A program made the position numbers and the translations under genes. The notes below the pieces were generated by a model. It saw only the letters and a program-made list of their open reading frames with translations. It did no database searches and was not told the DNA's origin. This document shows positions 1 through 7,527 of a stretch of 22,864 bases of DNA, one piece after another. The stretch covers positions 1 to 22,864 of the forward strand of contig JBLHXN010000054.1 of NCBI GenBank assembly GCA_047630355.1, written 5' to 3'. Positions within the stretch are counted from its first letter, which is position 1; each line of letters starts with the position of its first letter. Source of the stretch: JANQUM01 sp047630355 (lineage in GTDB: Bacteria > Bacteroidota > Bacteroidia > Cytophagales > Spirosomataceae).

Positions 1-455
1 TCACAATTATACTTTTGTTTTCACTACCAAAAGGACGGACGTTTATTAATAATTTTGACAGCAAAAACTTAACTTATTTACACACCTCCCGTATTTTTGT
101 AGAATTAGTAATATGGTGGTTATTTCTAAGCAAACTTGTTCCCGAAGACATTACTTTTGAAGGAAATAACTTTGACATTCTCGCTGGATTAACCGCTCCG
201 TTTATCGCTTATTTTGGCATTCACAAAAAACTGATTAGCAATAAGTTAATCCTTATTTGGAATGCCATCTGTTTAGGATTGCTGCTCAATGTGGTGATAA
301 CCGGAATGTTATCTTCGCCCTTACCTTTTCAGCAATTTAACTTTGAGCAACCGAACGTCGGAATGTTGTACTTCCCTTACGTTTTTATTCCAGGCGTGGT
401 AGTTCCTGTGGTGCTTTTGAGTCACTTGGTGGAGATTCGGCGATTGTGGAAATGA
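1..455 (+). CDS. Hypothetical polytopic membrane protein, 3' part
   Basis: The frame is open from the first bases of the window, and the first in-window start is only a TTG at 15. The leading residues (TIILLFSLPKG) read like the tail of a membrane segment, so I take this as the C-terminal part of a longer protein whose start lies upstream. About four hydrophobic segments are visible: one around the VELVIWWLFL stretch, one at GLTAPFIAYFGI, one at LIWNAICLGLLLNVVI and one at YVFIPGVVVPVVLL. It ends in a basic tail (EIRRLWK), probably cytoplasmic. I see no catalytic motif and recognise no named family. It could be a small integral membrane protein of the kind common in Bacteroidota genomes. Function unknown. 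The next gene starts 18 nt downstream on the same strand. Confidence 0.7.
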   Translation, partial: TIILLFSLPKGRTFINNFDSKNLTYLHTSRIFVELVIWWLFLSKLVPEDITFEGNNFDILAGLTAPFIAYFGIHKKLISNKLILIWNAICLGLLLNVVITGMLSSPLPFQQFNFEQPNVGMLYFPYVFIPGVVVPVVLLSHLVEIRRLWK

Positions 456-473
456 TTTAAATTTCAGTTATAT

Positions 474-698
474 TTGTTCAAGAAATATGCAGAAATCATC
501 AGAAAAAATCCGGCTAAGAGGTTTGGGAAACCGTGTGTGAGAGAAACCCGTATTTCAGTTTATGACGTACTTGGTTGGCTCGCGAAAGGAATGAGTCATA
601 AGGAAATAATGGAAGATTTTCCTGAACTTACAGAACAAGACATTCTGACTTGCCTTGCTTTTGCGGCTGATCGAGAGCATAAAGTCCAATACGCATGA
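474..698 (+). CDS. DUF433 domain protein (VapB-like antitoxin), orphan
   Basis: This 74-residue protein has the DUF433 pattern: a short lead, then KRFGKPCVRETRISVYDVLG, then GMSHKEIMEDFPELTEQDI, ending in CLAFAADREH. DUF433 proteins are helix-turn-helix-like and are usually antitoxins paired with a PIN-like (DUF5615) toxin encoded just downstream. No such toxin follows: the next gene is a convergent oxidase, so this copy is orphaned or acts with a distant partner. The start is inferred to be the TTG at 474, because no in-frame ATG or GTG lies between the upstream in-frame stop (453-455) and the conserved domain. It begins 18 nt after the membrane-protein gene and could be co-transcribed with it. 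Family call is confident; the antitoxin role is inferred. Confidence 0.85.
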   Translation: MFKKYAEIIRKNPAKRFGKPCVRETRISVYDVLGWLAKGMSHKEIMEDFPELTEQDILTCLAFAADREHKVQYA

Positions 699-720
699 TA
701 CTATAAATTAGCCAAAACCT

Positions 721-746
721 CCGCCGAGGTCTGCGACCGTCAGCGG
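721..746. repeat. Imperfect GGTC-TGC-GACC palindrome, terminator- or REP-like
   Basis: The arms are CCGC, GA and GGTC on the left and GACC, TC and GCGG on the right, around a TGC loop. That gives about ten pairs with one mismatch (725/742) and one bulge (739). The element covers the stop codon of the amine oxidase gene (740-742). Read on the minus strand, the hairpin is followed within a few bases by TTTT, so it could terminate that transcript. The GC-rich core stands out from the AT-rich surroundings and resembles dispersed REP-like palindromes. No second copy was seen in this window. Confidence 0.5.
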
Positions 747-1798
747 GATTCGTTTATCACCTGCCCCACTACTCTTTCCACGGCCCGAATGGCCCCTTCC
801 ATGTAACCGCCAAATTCAGGAGACGTTTCTGTTCCGGCGATGAATAACTTACCGTTAAAAAGTGATTGCTGGTAAATGGCGTGACCGTTGTTTTGATGAG
901 CTTGAATGTAGCGTTCGGTTGGTAAATTTGTGAATGGCTCATTCATCCAGAGCGTTTCTTCGTAAGCGATAAAACCTGCTCCTTCTTCACCAAATATTTT
1001 ACGCAATTGTGTTCGTATTTTTTCTTCTCGCTCGGCTTTTGTAAACTGAACTAAACCACCGTTCATGAATCCGCACAAGGCAAATTTCGTATTTTCGGCG
1101 TTTGAATGGTCGTAAAATTCGGTTATCGGACCAACGTTGCTAAACACCGTTCCCGAAAAATTTCCTACTTTCCAAAAGGGTTTTTCGTAACTCACCGCAA
1201 CTTTGATGGAGTCTTTCATCCAAGTATGCGTGGCTTTTGAAATGTTCAAAAAGTTATCACCAAAATGTGGATTAACCGAAACGTTTTCCACAAATAAAGC
1301 AGGCGGAATTGTCACGATAACAATATCAGCTTCGTAAGTTGAATCATTGGTTTCTACAGTTGTTTTTTCACCCGAAAAATCCATGCCTTTCACCGCTTGA
1401 CTTAGTAGTAACTCGTCGGAAGTTAAATTAGATGCAAGTTTACGAAGCAAATTACTCGTTCCTCCGGTGATCCGGTAACTCTGCGGCTGCTTCGGAATCT
1501 GAACTTCCTGCGGCGGTAATGCCGAGAATGCTTCAAAGAAAGCCGTTCCCTGCATATTTTGTACGAAATGCTCAATATTTAACTCATCGAAAAGAGATTT
1601 TAAATCTGTATTTTCGTCCCAAAACCACGTCGCCCCCATTTCAACGGGCGTTTTGTCCTCGGTAGTTTTCGTATAAATTCGTCCTCCAATGCGGTTGCGG
1701 GCCTCTACTACTTTTACATTGAAGCCCCTATTTTTTAGTCGGTAAGCGGCTAATAAGCCCGAAAGTCCCGCTCCGATAATGAGTATATCTTTGGTCAT
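740..1798 (-). CDS. FAD-dependent amine oxidase / flavin monoamine oxidase family
   Basis: The 352-residue protein starts MTKDILIIGAGLSGLLAAYR, giving the dinucleotide-binding GxGxxG near residues 9-14, then an acidic strand end (VVEARNRIGGRI), the usual FAD clamp of the amine-oxidase superfamily. The C-terminus has FIAGTETSPEFGGYMEGAIR, the second FAD-binding segment. The position where monoamine oxidases carry a flavin-linking Cys (SGGCY) reads FGGYM, so FAD is probably held non-covalently. There is no signal peptide, so the protein is predicted to be cytoplasmic. The family oxidises amines or carries out related desaturations; the substrate cannot be read from sequence. It is transcribed alone, divergently from the DUF5686 gene and convergently with the DUF433 gene. 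Length is shorter than eukaryotic MAO but normal for bacterial members. Confidence 0.88.
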   Translation of the reverse strand: MTKDILIIGAGLSGLLAAYRLKNRGFNVKVVEARNRIGGRIYTKTTEDKTPVEMGATWFWDENTDLKSLFDELNIEHFVQNMQGTAFFEAFSALPPQEVQIPKQPQSYRITGGTSNLLRKLASNLTSDELLLSQAVKGMDFSGEKTTVETNDSTYEADIVIVTIPPALFVENVSVNPHFGDNFLNISKATHTWMKDSIKVAVSYEKPFWKVGNFSGTVFSNVGPITEFYDHSNAENTKFALCGFMNGGLVQFTKAEREEKIRTQLRKIFGEEGAGFIAYEETLWMNEPFTNLPTERYIQAHQNNGHAIYQQSLFNGKLFIAGTETSPEFGGYMEGAIRAVERVVGQVINESR

Positions 1799-1876
1799 AA
1801 AATGTAATTTAACCGCTATTTAACTATATTTAAACAGGAGGTGTTGCATAATAAATTGCTGAAGCGAATATAAAAA

Positions 1877-4435
1877 GTGAAATTTCATTTTTATTCAAAG
1901 AAGCCAATTTTAGCCATTTTGAAAAAGCTGCTACTATTCTTATTTATTGGGTTTTACTCGCCCCTTACATTGGTTGCCCAAGGCTTTTCTGTAAATGGGA
2001 AAATCATTGATGCTATAACTGAAGAACCACTGCCATTTGTTTCTCTAAGTTTACAAAACACAACGATTGGAACAAGTTCTGATTTTGAAGGAAATTTTGA
2101 GTTGTACTTCTCTACTTCGTTGGCTGATTCGCTTGTAATATCTTGCATGGGCTACGCGAATCAACGAGTTGCCCTGCAAAAAGATTCGACGGGAAATATC
2201 GCCCAAACGCAGTTTTTGAATATCCGCCTTCAGTCAGGCACGATACAACTCTCTGAAGTTGTGGTTTATGCCGGAGAAAACCCCGCTTGGGAGCTTTTGA
2301 GAAGAGTGGTGAAGGCACGGGATGAAAACAACTACAAAAAACTGGAAGGTTACGAACACGAAAGCTACAACAAAGTAGAAGTGGACGTAAACAAAGTCAA
2401 CGCTAAAACACAGGAACGCCGCATTACCCAACGGATAAACGAGGCGGTTGACAAGATGGATACGCTGACTGATGATGACGGCAAGCGAGTCTTACCGATG
2501 TTCATTTCCGAATCGGTTTCTAATTACTATTTCCGAAAGGACCCGCGTCTTTCAAAAGAAATCATAAAAAAAACGAACGTTCGGGGTATTGCCGTGACGG
2601 ACGGAACGCTGGTTTCACAGCTCATTGGGTCAACATTTCAGCAATACAATTTTTACGATAATCAAGTAAATGTACTTGATAAAAACTTCCTTTCGCCGAT
2701 TAGTAGCAATTGGCGGGCGGCTTACGAGTATTATTTAGTAGATAGTTCAGAAGTAGCTAATGGCGACTGGTACTACCAAATCGAGTTTGAACCCAAGCGA
2801 AAACAAGACCTCGTATTTACGGGCGTGATGTGGATCAGCAGCCGCAAAAACGCATTGGTAAGAATTGACGCTACCATCAGCAAGGAAGCAAACCTCAACT
2901 TCATTGAGCGGATCAAGATCCAACAAGAACTGGAGCAGGTGCGAGACGTATTTTTCCCGATAAAAAACCGCATCGTGATTGATGTCTCCGAAATTTCGAA
3001 CAACTCGCCGGGGTTGTTGCTAAAGTTCACGAACTACAACAGTAAAGTGAAAGTTGACTTCCCGCAGGAAGTAACTTTTTTTAGAAGTACCATTGAGCTA
3101 TTAGATGATTTTGATAAAGCAGATTCTACTTACTGGCAAACAGTACGCCCTGAGCCTTTCAACGCAAAAGAACAGTTGGCATATACGATGATTGACTCAA
3201 TTAAGAAAGTACCATCAGTGCGTCGACTTTCGGGGTTATTAAATATTGCCACCACGGGTTATGGAAAATTCCTGCCGGGAATAGACATCGGCCCGTTGAT
3301 TCATACCGTTGCCTTCAACAATATTGAAGGTCTACGTTCTCGTTTTGGCGTGCGGACAAACACCGCTTTCAGTAAAAAATGGGTGTTGCAGGGATACCTG
3401 GCGTATGGATTTACAGATAAAAGTTGGAAGGGCGGAGCAGACGTGACTCGTATTTTCTCTAAAATCCCGTGGAGTAGCCTGCGAGTAAGCTACAAACGAG
3501 ATTTAGAACAAGTGGGCTTTCATCCCGATGATATTGGGTATTACTCTTTGTTTGCGGCGTCTGTAAGGTGGGGAACGTTAGTCAGGCCGTATTACGAAGA
3601 CCAAGTTCAGATTGAATATCAGCGTGAAATCTCAAAGGGTATTACCGCCAAAGTTAACTTTCAGAACCGTGGGTTTGACCCCATATATCCGTTTGCGTAC
3701 CGGATTACCCCCGAATTAGAAAATGATTCTGAAATCAAAAGCGGATTCCGAAATTCCACGATTAAAACGGAGCTAATTTTCGCCCGGGACCAGTTAACTA
3801 TCGTAAGCGATAACGAGCGGCTGAACTTCGGAGCGATAAAGTCGCCAACCATTACACTAAGTCACCAAGTGGGGCTAAAAGATGTGCTGAATAGTAGTTT
3901 CTATTTTCATCAGCTAACACTTAAATACCGGCATACGCTGAATTTGGGCTATTTTGGAAAAACGTACTATAGCGGCGAAGCGAGTAAAATTTTTGGTACG
4001 CTCCCCTATCCTTTATTGAGAAATCACCTGGGTAACGAAAGCATATTTACGGTAATTAACGCTTATAATTTGATGGATAGGTCAGAGTTTATTAGCGATC
4101 AATACGTCTCTGCTCGATACTATCACGATTTCGAAGGGTTGTTTTTTAATCGACTGCCATTGATAAAAAAACTGAAATGGCGGACTTACACTACGGGTAA
4201 GTTTTTATTTGGTTCATTGAGCGAACGAAACGAACTAATGACGGTACCATTGGTAGAAAGTGGTTTTAGGACAGCTACTAATTTATCGTTTACCGCACCG
4301 TACGTAGAACTTAGTTATGGAATCAGTAATATTTTTCGGCTATTTCGGGTAGAAGCCATTCATCGACTAACCTATTTAGAAAATCCCGGGGCGAGGAAAT
4401 TCGGCGTGAAAATCGCGGCAGAAGTAGCTCTTTGA
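1877..4435 (+). CDS. DUF5686 outer-membrane protein with CarboxypepD_reg-like N-terminal domain
   Basis: An 852-residue exported protein. After a hydrophobic signal segment ending near VAQ (about residue 35), residues about 37-125 form a carboxypeptidase-regulatory / CNA-B-like beta domain (VNGKIIDAITEEPLPFVSLS, then GTSSDFEGNFEL and ISCMGYANQRVAL), as found at the front of TonB-dependent and related Bacteroidota receptors. The remainder matches the DUF5686 type: LSEVVVYAGENPAWELLRRV, then alternating beta-strand sequence expected for an outer-membrane barrel, ending in a strand-like tail (GVKIAAEVAL). The start is uncertain. An in-frame TAA at 1871-1873 rules out anything upstream of the GTG at 1877, while a TTG at 1919 would give a cleaner signal peptide (MKKLLLFLFIGF). 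The role is unknown; it may take part in surface transport or anchoring. There is no SusD or TonB partner beside it. Confidence 0.85.
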   Translation: MKFHFYSKKPILAILKKLLLFLFIGFYSPLTLVAQGFSVNGKIIDAITEEPLPFVSLSLQNTTIGTSSDFEGNFELYFSTSLADSLVISCMGYANQRVALQKDSTGNIAQTQFLNIRLQSGTIQLSEVVVYAGENPAWELLRRVVKARDENNYKKLEGYEHESYNKVEVDVNKVNAKTQERRITQRINEAVDKMDTLTDDDGKRVLPMFISESVSNYYFRKDPRLSKEIIKKTNVRGIAVTDGTLVSQLIGSTFQQYNFYDNQVNVLDKNFLSPISSNWRAAYEYYLVDSSEVANGDWYYQIEFEPKRKQDLVFTGVMWISSRKNALVRIDATISKEANLNFIERIKIQQELEQVRDVFFPIKNRIVIDVSEISNNSPGLLLKFTNYNSKVKVDFPQEVTFFRSTIELLDDFDKADSTYWQTVRPEPFNAKEQLAYTMIDSIKKVPSVRRLSGLLNIATTGYGKFLPGIDIGPLIHTVAFNNIEGLRSRFGVRTNTAFSKKWVLQGYLAYGFTDKSWKGGADVTRIFSKIPWSSLRVSYKRDLEQVGFHPDDIGYYSLFAASVRWGTLVRPYYEDQVQIEYQREISKGITAKVNFQNRGFDPIYPFAYRITPELENDSEIKSGFRNSTIKTELIFARDQLTIVSDNERLNFGAIKSPTITLSHQVGLKDVLNSSFYFHQLTLKYRHTLNLGYFGKTYYSGEASKIFGTLPYPLLRNHLGNESIFTVINAYNLMDRSEFISDQYVSARYYHDFEGLFFNRLPLIKKLKWRTYTTGKFLFGSLSERNELMTVPLVESGFRTATNLSFTAPYVELSYGISNIFRLFRVEAIHRLTYLENPGARKFGVKIAAEVAL

Positions 4436-4527
4436 GTTTCCGTCTGACCATTCCCACCTAATTAATTGGCAATTCGTTTAAAAGTTTCCATTTTTACCGT
4501 TTTATGAATCATTCCCTTTAAAGAACC

Positions 4528-5772
4528 ATGCATTTATTCAACGTCATTACGCTGTTAATCGTCATTTCGGCGGCTTTTGGCTACATTAACATCCGTTTTT
4601 TCAAGTTGCCTACTACCATTGGCTTGATGATTATGGCGTTAATTTTCTCCCTTCTGTTAATCCTGTTTCAGTTCATTTACCCCGCCTGGACACTCATGGC
4701 AAGGGAATTAGTACTCGAAATTGATTTCACGACCGTATTAATGGATGTCATGTTGAGTTTCCTGCTTTTTGCCGGAGCTTTACATACGGATGTCGGGCTA
4801 CTCAAAAAAGAGAAACGCAGCATCGGACTCTTCGCATTAGTAGGCGTAGTTTTATGCACGTTCATAATCGGTACTGTTACGTTTTACGTTTCGCAGGCTA
4901 TCGGTCTGGAAGTCGGATACGTTTACTGCTTACTGTTTGGGGCATTGATTTCACCCACCGATCCGATTGCAGTATTGGGAATATTGACAAAGTCAGGAAT
5001 TCCGAAACGCATTGAAATAAATATCGTCGGCGAATCTCTCTTTAATGACGGCGTAGGTGTGGTAATTTTCTTCGTAATTTTAGAGATTGCTCAATTAGGT
5101 ATAGATAACGTTACATTTGTAGATGTAGTTGTTCTGTTTACGCAGGAAGCGATAGGTGGCGTATTTTTTGGTCTCGGTTTAGGGTTTGTAATGTACCGCC
5201 TTCTGAAATCTATCAACGATTATGAAGTGGAAGTAATGATTACGCTCGCTATGGTGATGGGTGGTTATTATATGGCTCAACAGTTACACACTTCGGGACC
5301 TTTGGCAATGGTGGTTGCGGGTTTGTTCATGGGAAGTAACGGTCCGAAAAAAGCTGCCATGAGCGATACGACGGAGCTTTATGTAGATAAATTCTGGGAA
5401 TTGGTTGACGTATTAATGAACGCCGTTTTGTTTGTATTAATCGGTTTGGAAATTCTGATAATCGACTTCAACAATAAATTTATGCTTGCTGGGATTATTT
5501 CTATCGTAGTAGTTTTAGGAGCACGTTATGTGGTTATAAAAGGCTTATTGTTAATTTCTAAGAAGTGGATTGCCGTTGACCGCGAAGCTCCATTATTAAT
5601 GACCTGGGGCGGCTTGCGGGGCGGACTCTCCATTGCAATGGCTTTATCATTACCCAGCTCTTTTGAAGCCAAGCCGTACATTGTGTTTATCACCTATTGC
5701 GTTGTCATGTTCTCGATTATAGTGCAGGGGCTTACCCTCGAACGTCTTGTGAAGCGGGTTTATAAAGTTTAA
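4528..5772 (+). CDS. CPA1-family cation (Na+/H+) : proton antiporter
   Basis: A 414-residue inner-membrane protein made almost entirely of hydrophobic segments, about 12. Diagnostic CPA1/NhaP motifs are present: ISPTDPIAVL (residues 141-150, with the TDP of the unwound helix) and GESLFNDGVGVV (168-179, with the Asn-Asp pair expected at the ion site). WGGLRGGLSIAMAL near residue 360 is another conserved block of Na+/H+ exchangers. There is no long cytosolic C-terminal regulatory domain, so it is a short bacterial form. It probably exchanges Na+ (or K+) for H+ in pH and sodium homeostasis; ion preference cannot be read. It starts 92 nt after the DUF5686 gene and lies 117 nt before the proton-channel gene exbB on the same strand. 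Confidence 0.9.
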   Translation: MHLFNVITLLIVISAAFGYINIRFFKLPTTIGLMIMALIFSLLLILFQFIYPAWTLMARELVLEIDFTTVLMDVMLSFLLFAGALHTDVGLLKKEKRSIGLFALVGVVLCTFIIGTVTFYVSQAIGLEVGYVYCLLFGALISPTDPIAVLGILTKSGIPKRIEINIVGESLFNDGVGVVIFFVILEIAQLGIDNVTFVDVVVLFTQEAIGGVFFGLGLGFVMYRLLKSINDYEVEVMITLAMVMGGYYMAQQLHTSGPLAMVVAGLFMGSNGPKKAAMSDTTELYVDKFWELVDVLMNAVLFVLIGLEILIIDFNNKFMLAGIISIVVVLGARYVVIKGLLLISKKWIAVDREAPLLMTWGGLRGGLSIAMALSLPSSFEAKPYIVFITYCVVMFSIIVQGLTLERLVKRVYKV

Positions 5773-5889
5773 ATTTCCGCAAACGTTATAAAATAAACAC
5801 ACATAGTTTTTGGTTATGTTTACATGGATTTGCGTACGTAACTTCTTAGCTAAAATTCTGAAACTCTCATAAATATTCTACCACAACGC

Positions 5890-6573
5890 ATGTTATTAAA
5901 CATCTTATTACAAGCTCAAGTACCTGTTGACTCCACTACTTTGGGCTCCGATATCAGCATCAATTATTTTGAATTATTGCTAAAAGGCGGATTCGTGGTT
6001 TACCCGATTCTCTTACTGCTATTTATCACATTTTATCTGATGGCGGAGCGGTACATGTTTATCCGTAGTGCCTCAAATATAGACTTTGGGTTTCTGCGAT
6101 CTTTGAAAGATAATGTACTTCGGGGTGATTTGCGGACGGCGATTGCTCTTTGCAAAAGCACCAATCTACCTATTTCTCGTATTTTGGAGAAAGGAATAAC
6201 CCGCATCGGTCGTCCGATAAAGGATATTGAAAGTGCGATGGAGACTCAGTCGAACCTTGAAATATCGAAAATGGAACGCAATATGGGTTACCTCGGACTC
6301 ATCGCTGGAGTTGCCCCGACGCTTGGTTTCGTGGGAACAATTTCGGGTATCATCCGTATTTTCTACGAAATTTCCACAACCGGAAATTTCACGATTGAAA
6401 CAATTTCAAACGGACTTTACGAAAAAATGATTGCCAGTTTCTCTGGTTTAGTGGTTGGTTTAATTGCTTATTCTGCTTACCATACTCTGAACATGATGAT
6501 TGATAAATTCAGCATCAACCTTCAGGCAACCGTCATGGACTTCCTTGATACACTGAATGAACCCGTTTCTTGA
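5890..6573 (+). CDS. exbB: MotA/TolQ/ExbB proton channel family protein
   Basis: A 227-residue protein with the three-helix layout of ExbB/TolQ: helix 1 around FVVYPILLLLFITFYLMAER, a long cytoplasmic stretch with FLRSLKDNVLRGDLRTAIAL, helix 2 at GYLGLIAGVAPTLGFVGTIS, and helix 3 at IASFSGLVVGLIAYSAYHTL. The PTLGFVGTISG block is the conserved pore sequence of the family. With ExbD it forms a proton-motive-force-driven motor that energises TonB or Tol-type work at the outer membrane. The partner exbD is at 7129 but is separated by a GxxExxY gene and repeats, an unusual gap for a pair normally nearly contiguous. The stop codon (6571-6573) lies inside the left flanking repeat. The symbol is used in the family sense: ExbB and TolQ cannot be separated on this evidence. 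Confidence 0.88.
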   Translation: MLLNILLQAQVPVDSTTLGSDISINYFELLLKGGFVVYPILLLLFITFYLMAERYMFIRSASNIDFGFLRSLKDNVLRGDLRTAIALCKSTNLPISRILEKGITRIGRPIKDIESAMETQSNLEISKMERNMGYLGLIAGVAPTLGFVGTISGIIRIFYEISTTGNFTIETISNGLYEKMIASFSGLVVGLIAYSAYHTLNMMIDKFSINLQATVMDFLDTLNEPVS

Positions 6574-6604
6574 TTTGCGTGATTTTCATGGTTTTTCTTG
6601 ACTA
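6567..6604. repeat. Left flanking repeat array of the GxxExxY insertion
   Basis: Degenerate units of 9-10 nt (CTTGATTTG, CGTGATTTTC, ATGGTTTTT, CTTGACTAG) run from the exbB stop into the spacer. The complement contains GAAAATCACG followed by CAAATCAAG. This matches the right-hand array after the GxxExxY gene, where GAAAATCACG is followed by CAATCAAGAG, in opposite orientation. The two arrays therefore form an inverted flank of roughly 24 nt with about 22 matches when one gap is allowed. The exbB stop codon is part of the repeat. Confidence 0.7.
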
Positions 6605-6648
6605 GTTTAATCTAATAGATTCAACCTGCTGACTATCAAAAACTACAC

Positions 6649-7059
6649 ATGATAGACGATAAATATTCGGAGTTGACGGGACAGGTTATCGGACTTGCGA
6701 TGAAAGTTCATCGGGTGTTAGGAAGAGGATTTTCCGAAATAATTTATCAACGGGCGTTGGCGGTAGAGTTCAAGAAAAATAACATTGAATTTATAAGAGA
6801 AAAAGAAATGCCAATTTGGTATGAAGAAGATATAATCGGTAAACGGCGAGTTGACTTTTGGGTTGAAAATAAAGTTTTAGTCGAATTGAAAGCCGTAGGT
6901 GAATTGAGTAATGGTAATTTTACCCAAGCCATGAACTATGTAAAACTCTATAGAATGCCAATTGCGTTGCTAGTAAATTTCGGAGGCGACAGTCTCACAT
7001 TCAAACGCGTTCACAACAACGAAATATTAAACGAGATAAGAAATAATGATAAATCTTGA
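6649..7059 (+). CDS. GxxExxY protein (PD-(D/E)XK nuclease-like, PDDEXK_3)
   Basis: A 136-residue soluble protein. The family signature is present as GFSEIIY (Gly27, Glu30, Tyr33), preceded by the usual AMKVHRVLGRG. A nuclease-like core follows: RRVDFWVENKVLVELKAV, giving Asp69, Glu79 and Lys81 in the D...ExK spacing, then NFTQAMNYVKLY with a Gln-x3-Tyr pair. All core residues look intact, so it could be catalytically competent, though no activity is established for the family as far as I know. It lies between exbB and exbD on the same strand, is unrelated to proton-channel function, and is flanked by inverted repeat arrays. I infer an inserted accessory cassette. The ATG at 6649 gives full family length. 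Its stop codon lies in the right flanking repeat. Confidence 0.9.
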   Translation: MIDDKYSELTGQVIGLAMKVHRVLGRGFSEIIYQRALAVEFKKNNIEFIREKEMPIWYEEDIIGKRRVDFWVENKVLVELKAVGELSNGNFTQAMNYVKLYRMPIALLVNFGGDSLTFKRVHNNEILNEIRNNDKS

Positions 7060-7130
7060 TGCGGTGATAGTCACTTCGTGAATCACGAAAATCACGAGCA
7101 ATCAAGAGAATCAAGTCCAATCAAGATAAT
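7054..7130. repeat. Right flanking repeat: imperfect hairpin plus about 19-nt tandem units
   Basis: TCTTGAT (7054-7060, containing the GxxExxY stop) pairs with ATCAAGA (7101-7107), and GCGGTGAT (7061-7068) pairs with most of ATCACGAGC (7091-7099). Inside them TTCGTGA (7075-7081) and TCACGAA (7083-7089) form a perfect 7-bp stem. From 7083 the sequence is a tandem run with alternating 9 and 10 nt units: ATCACGAAA, ATCACGAGCA, ATCAAGAGA, ATCAAGTCCA, ATCAAGATA. These make degenerate 19-nt repeats that run up to the exbD start codon at 7129. They are the inverted counterpart of the array at 6567-6604. Confidence 0.75.
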
Positions 7131-7527
7131 GAAATTTAAACGACAACGTAGATTTGAAGCGAAAGTTGAAACATCAGCCCTGAACGATATCATGTTCTTC
7201 TTGCTGTTATTCTTCCTTATTGTAGCAACTTTAGGCAGCCCGAACGTTATAAAATTAGTGCTTCCCAAAAGTGATACATCAAGCAATGAAGTGAATAAGC
7301 AGCCCGTAACGCTATCAATCACGAAAGAAAAAGCCTACTATATTGACCGGGCTTACGTGCCGCTTCCGGAACTTGAGAGCCGCCTGCAACAAGCCACACA
7401 AGGCATGGACGAGCCGACGGTCATTCTTCGTGCCGAGCAAACGCTCACTATTCAGGACTTGGTTGATGTAATGTCAATGGGTGCAAGACTCAGAATAAGA
7501 ATGGTCTTGGCTACGGAGCTGGATTAA
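7129..7527 (+). CDS. exbD: Biopolymer transporter ExbD/TolR family protein
   Basis: A 132-residue protein beginning MKFKRQRRFEAKVETSALND, then one transmembrane helix (DIMFFLLLFFLIVATLG) carrying the conserved membrane Asp20, then a periplasmic domain (VILRAEQTLTIQDLVDVMSM) of ExbD/TolR type. In the complex the Asp relays protons between the ExbB helices. The frame is open back to a GTG at 7078, but those 17 extra codons are simply translated repeat sequence, so the ATG at 7129 is preferred. The gene ends 17 nt inside the convergent hepT gene. No tonB follows, although a TonB-type transducer commonly follows this pair in Bacteroidota. Repeat DNA reaches exactly to the start codon, so translation initiation or coupling to exbB may be altered. 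Confidence 0.88.
   Translation: MKFKRQRRFEAKVETSALNDIMFFLLLFFLIVATLGSPNVIKLVLPKSDTSSNEVNKQPVTLSITKEKAYYIDRAYVPLPELESRLQQATQGMDEPTVILRAEQTLTIQDLVDVMSMGARLRIRMVLATELD

Noticed and set aside
1836..1843. AGGAGGTG as a ribosome-binding site for the DUF5686 gene
   Set aside because: It is about 33 nt from the GTG at 1877, and an in-frame TAA at 1871-1873 excludes an earlier start. Bacteroidota rarely depend on such sites, so it is probably chance.
5773..5889. Possible small RNA or promoter before exbB
   Set aside because: There is no stable hairpin, no TAnnTTTG box with a paired -33 element and no open frame; only AT-rich sequence is seen.
7078..7128. N-terminal extension of ExbD from a GTG at 7078
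   Set aside because: The 17 extra codons are translated tandem repeat (NHENHEQSRESS) with no family similarity; the ATG at 7129 matches normal ExbD starts.
7083..7130. Short regularly spaced repeats suggesting a CRISPR array
   Set aside because: Units are 9-10 nt, degenerate and contiguous, with no unique spacers and no cas genes. They belong to the repeats flanking the GxxExxY gene.
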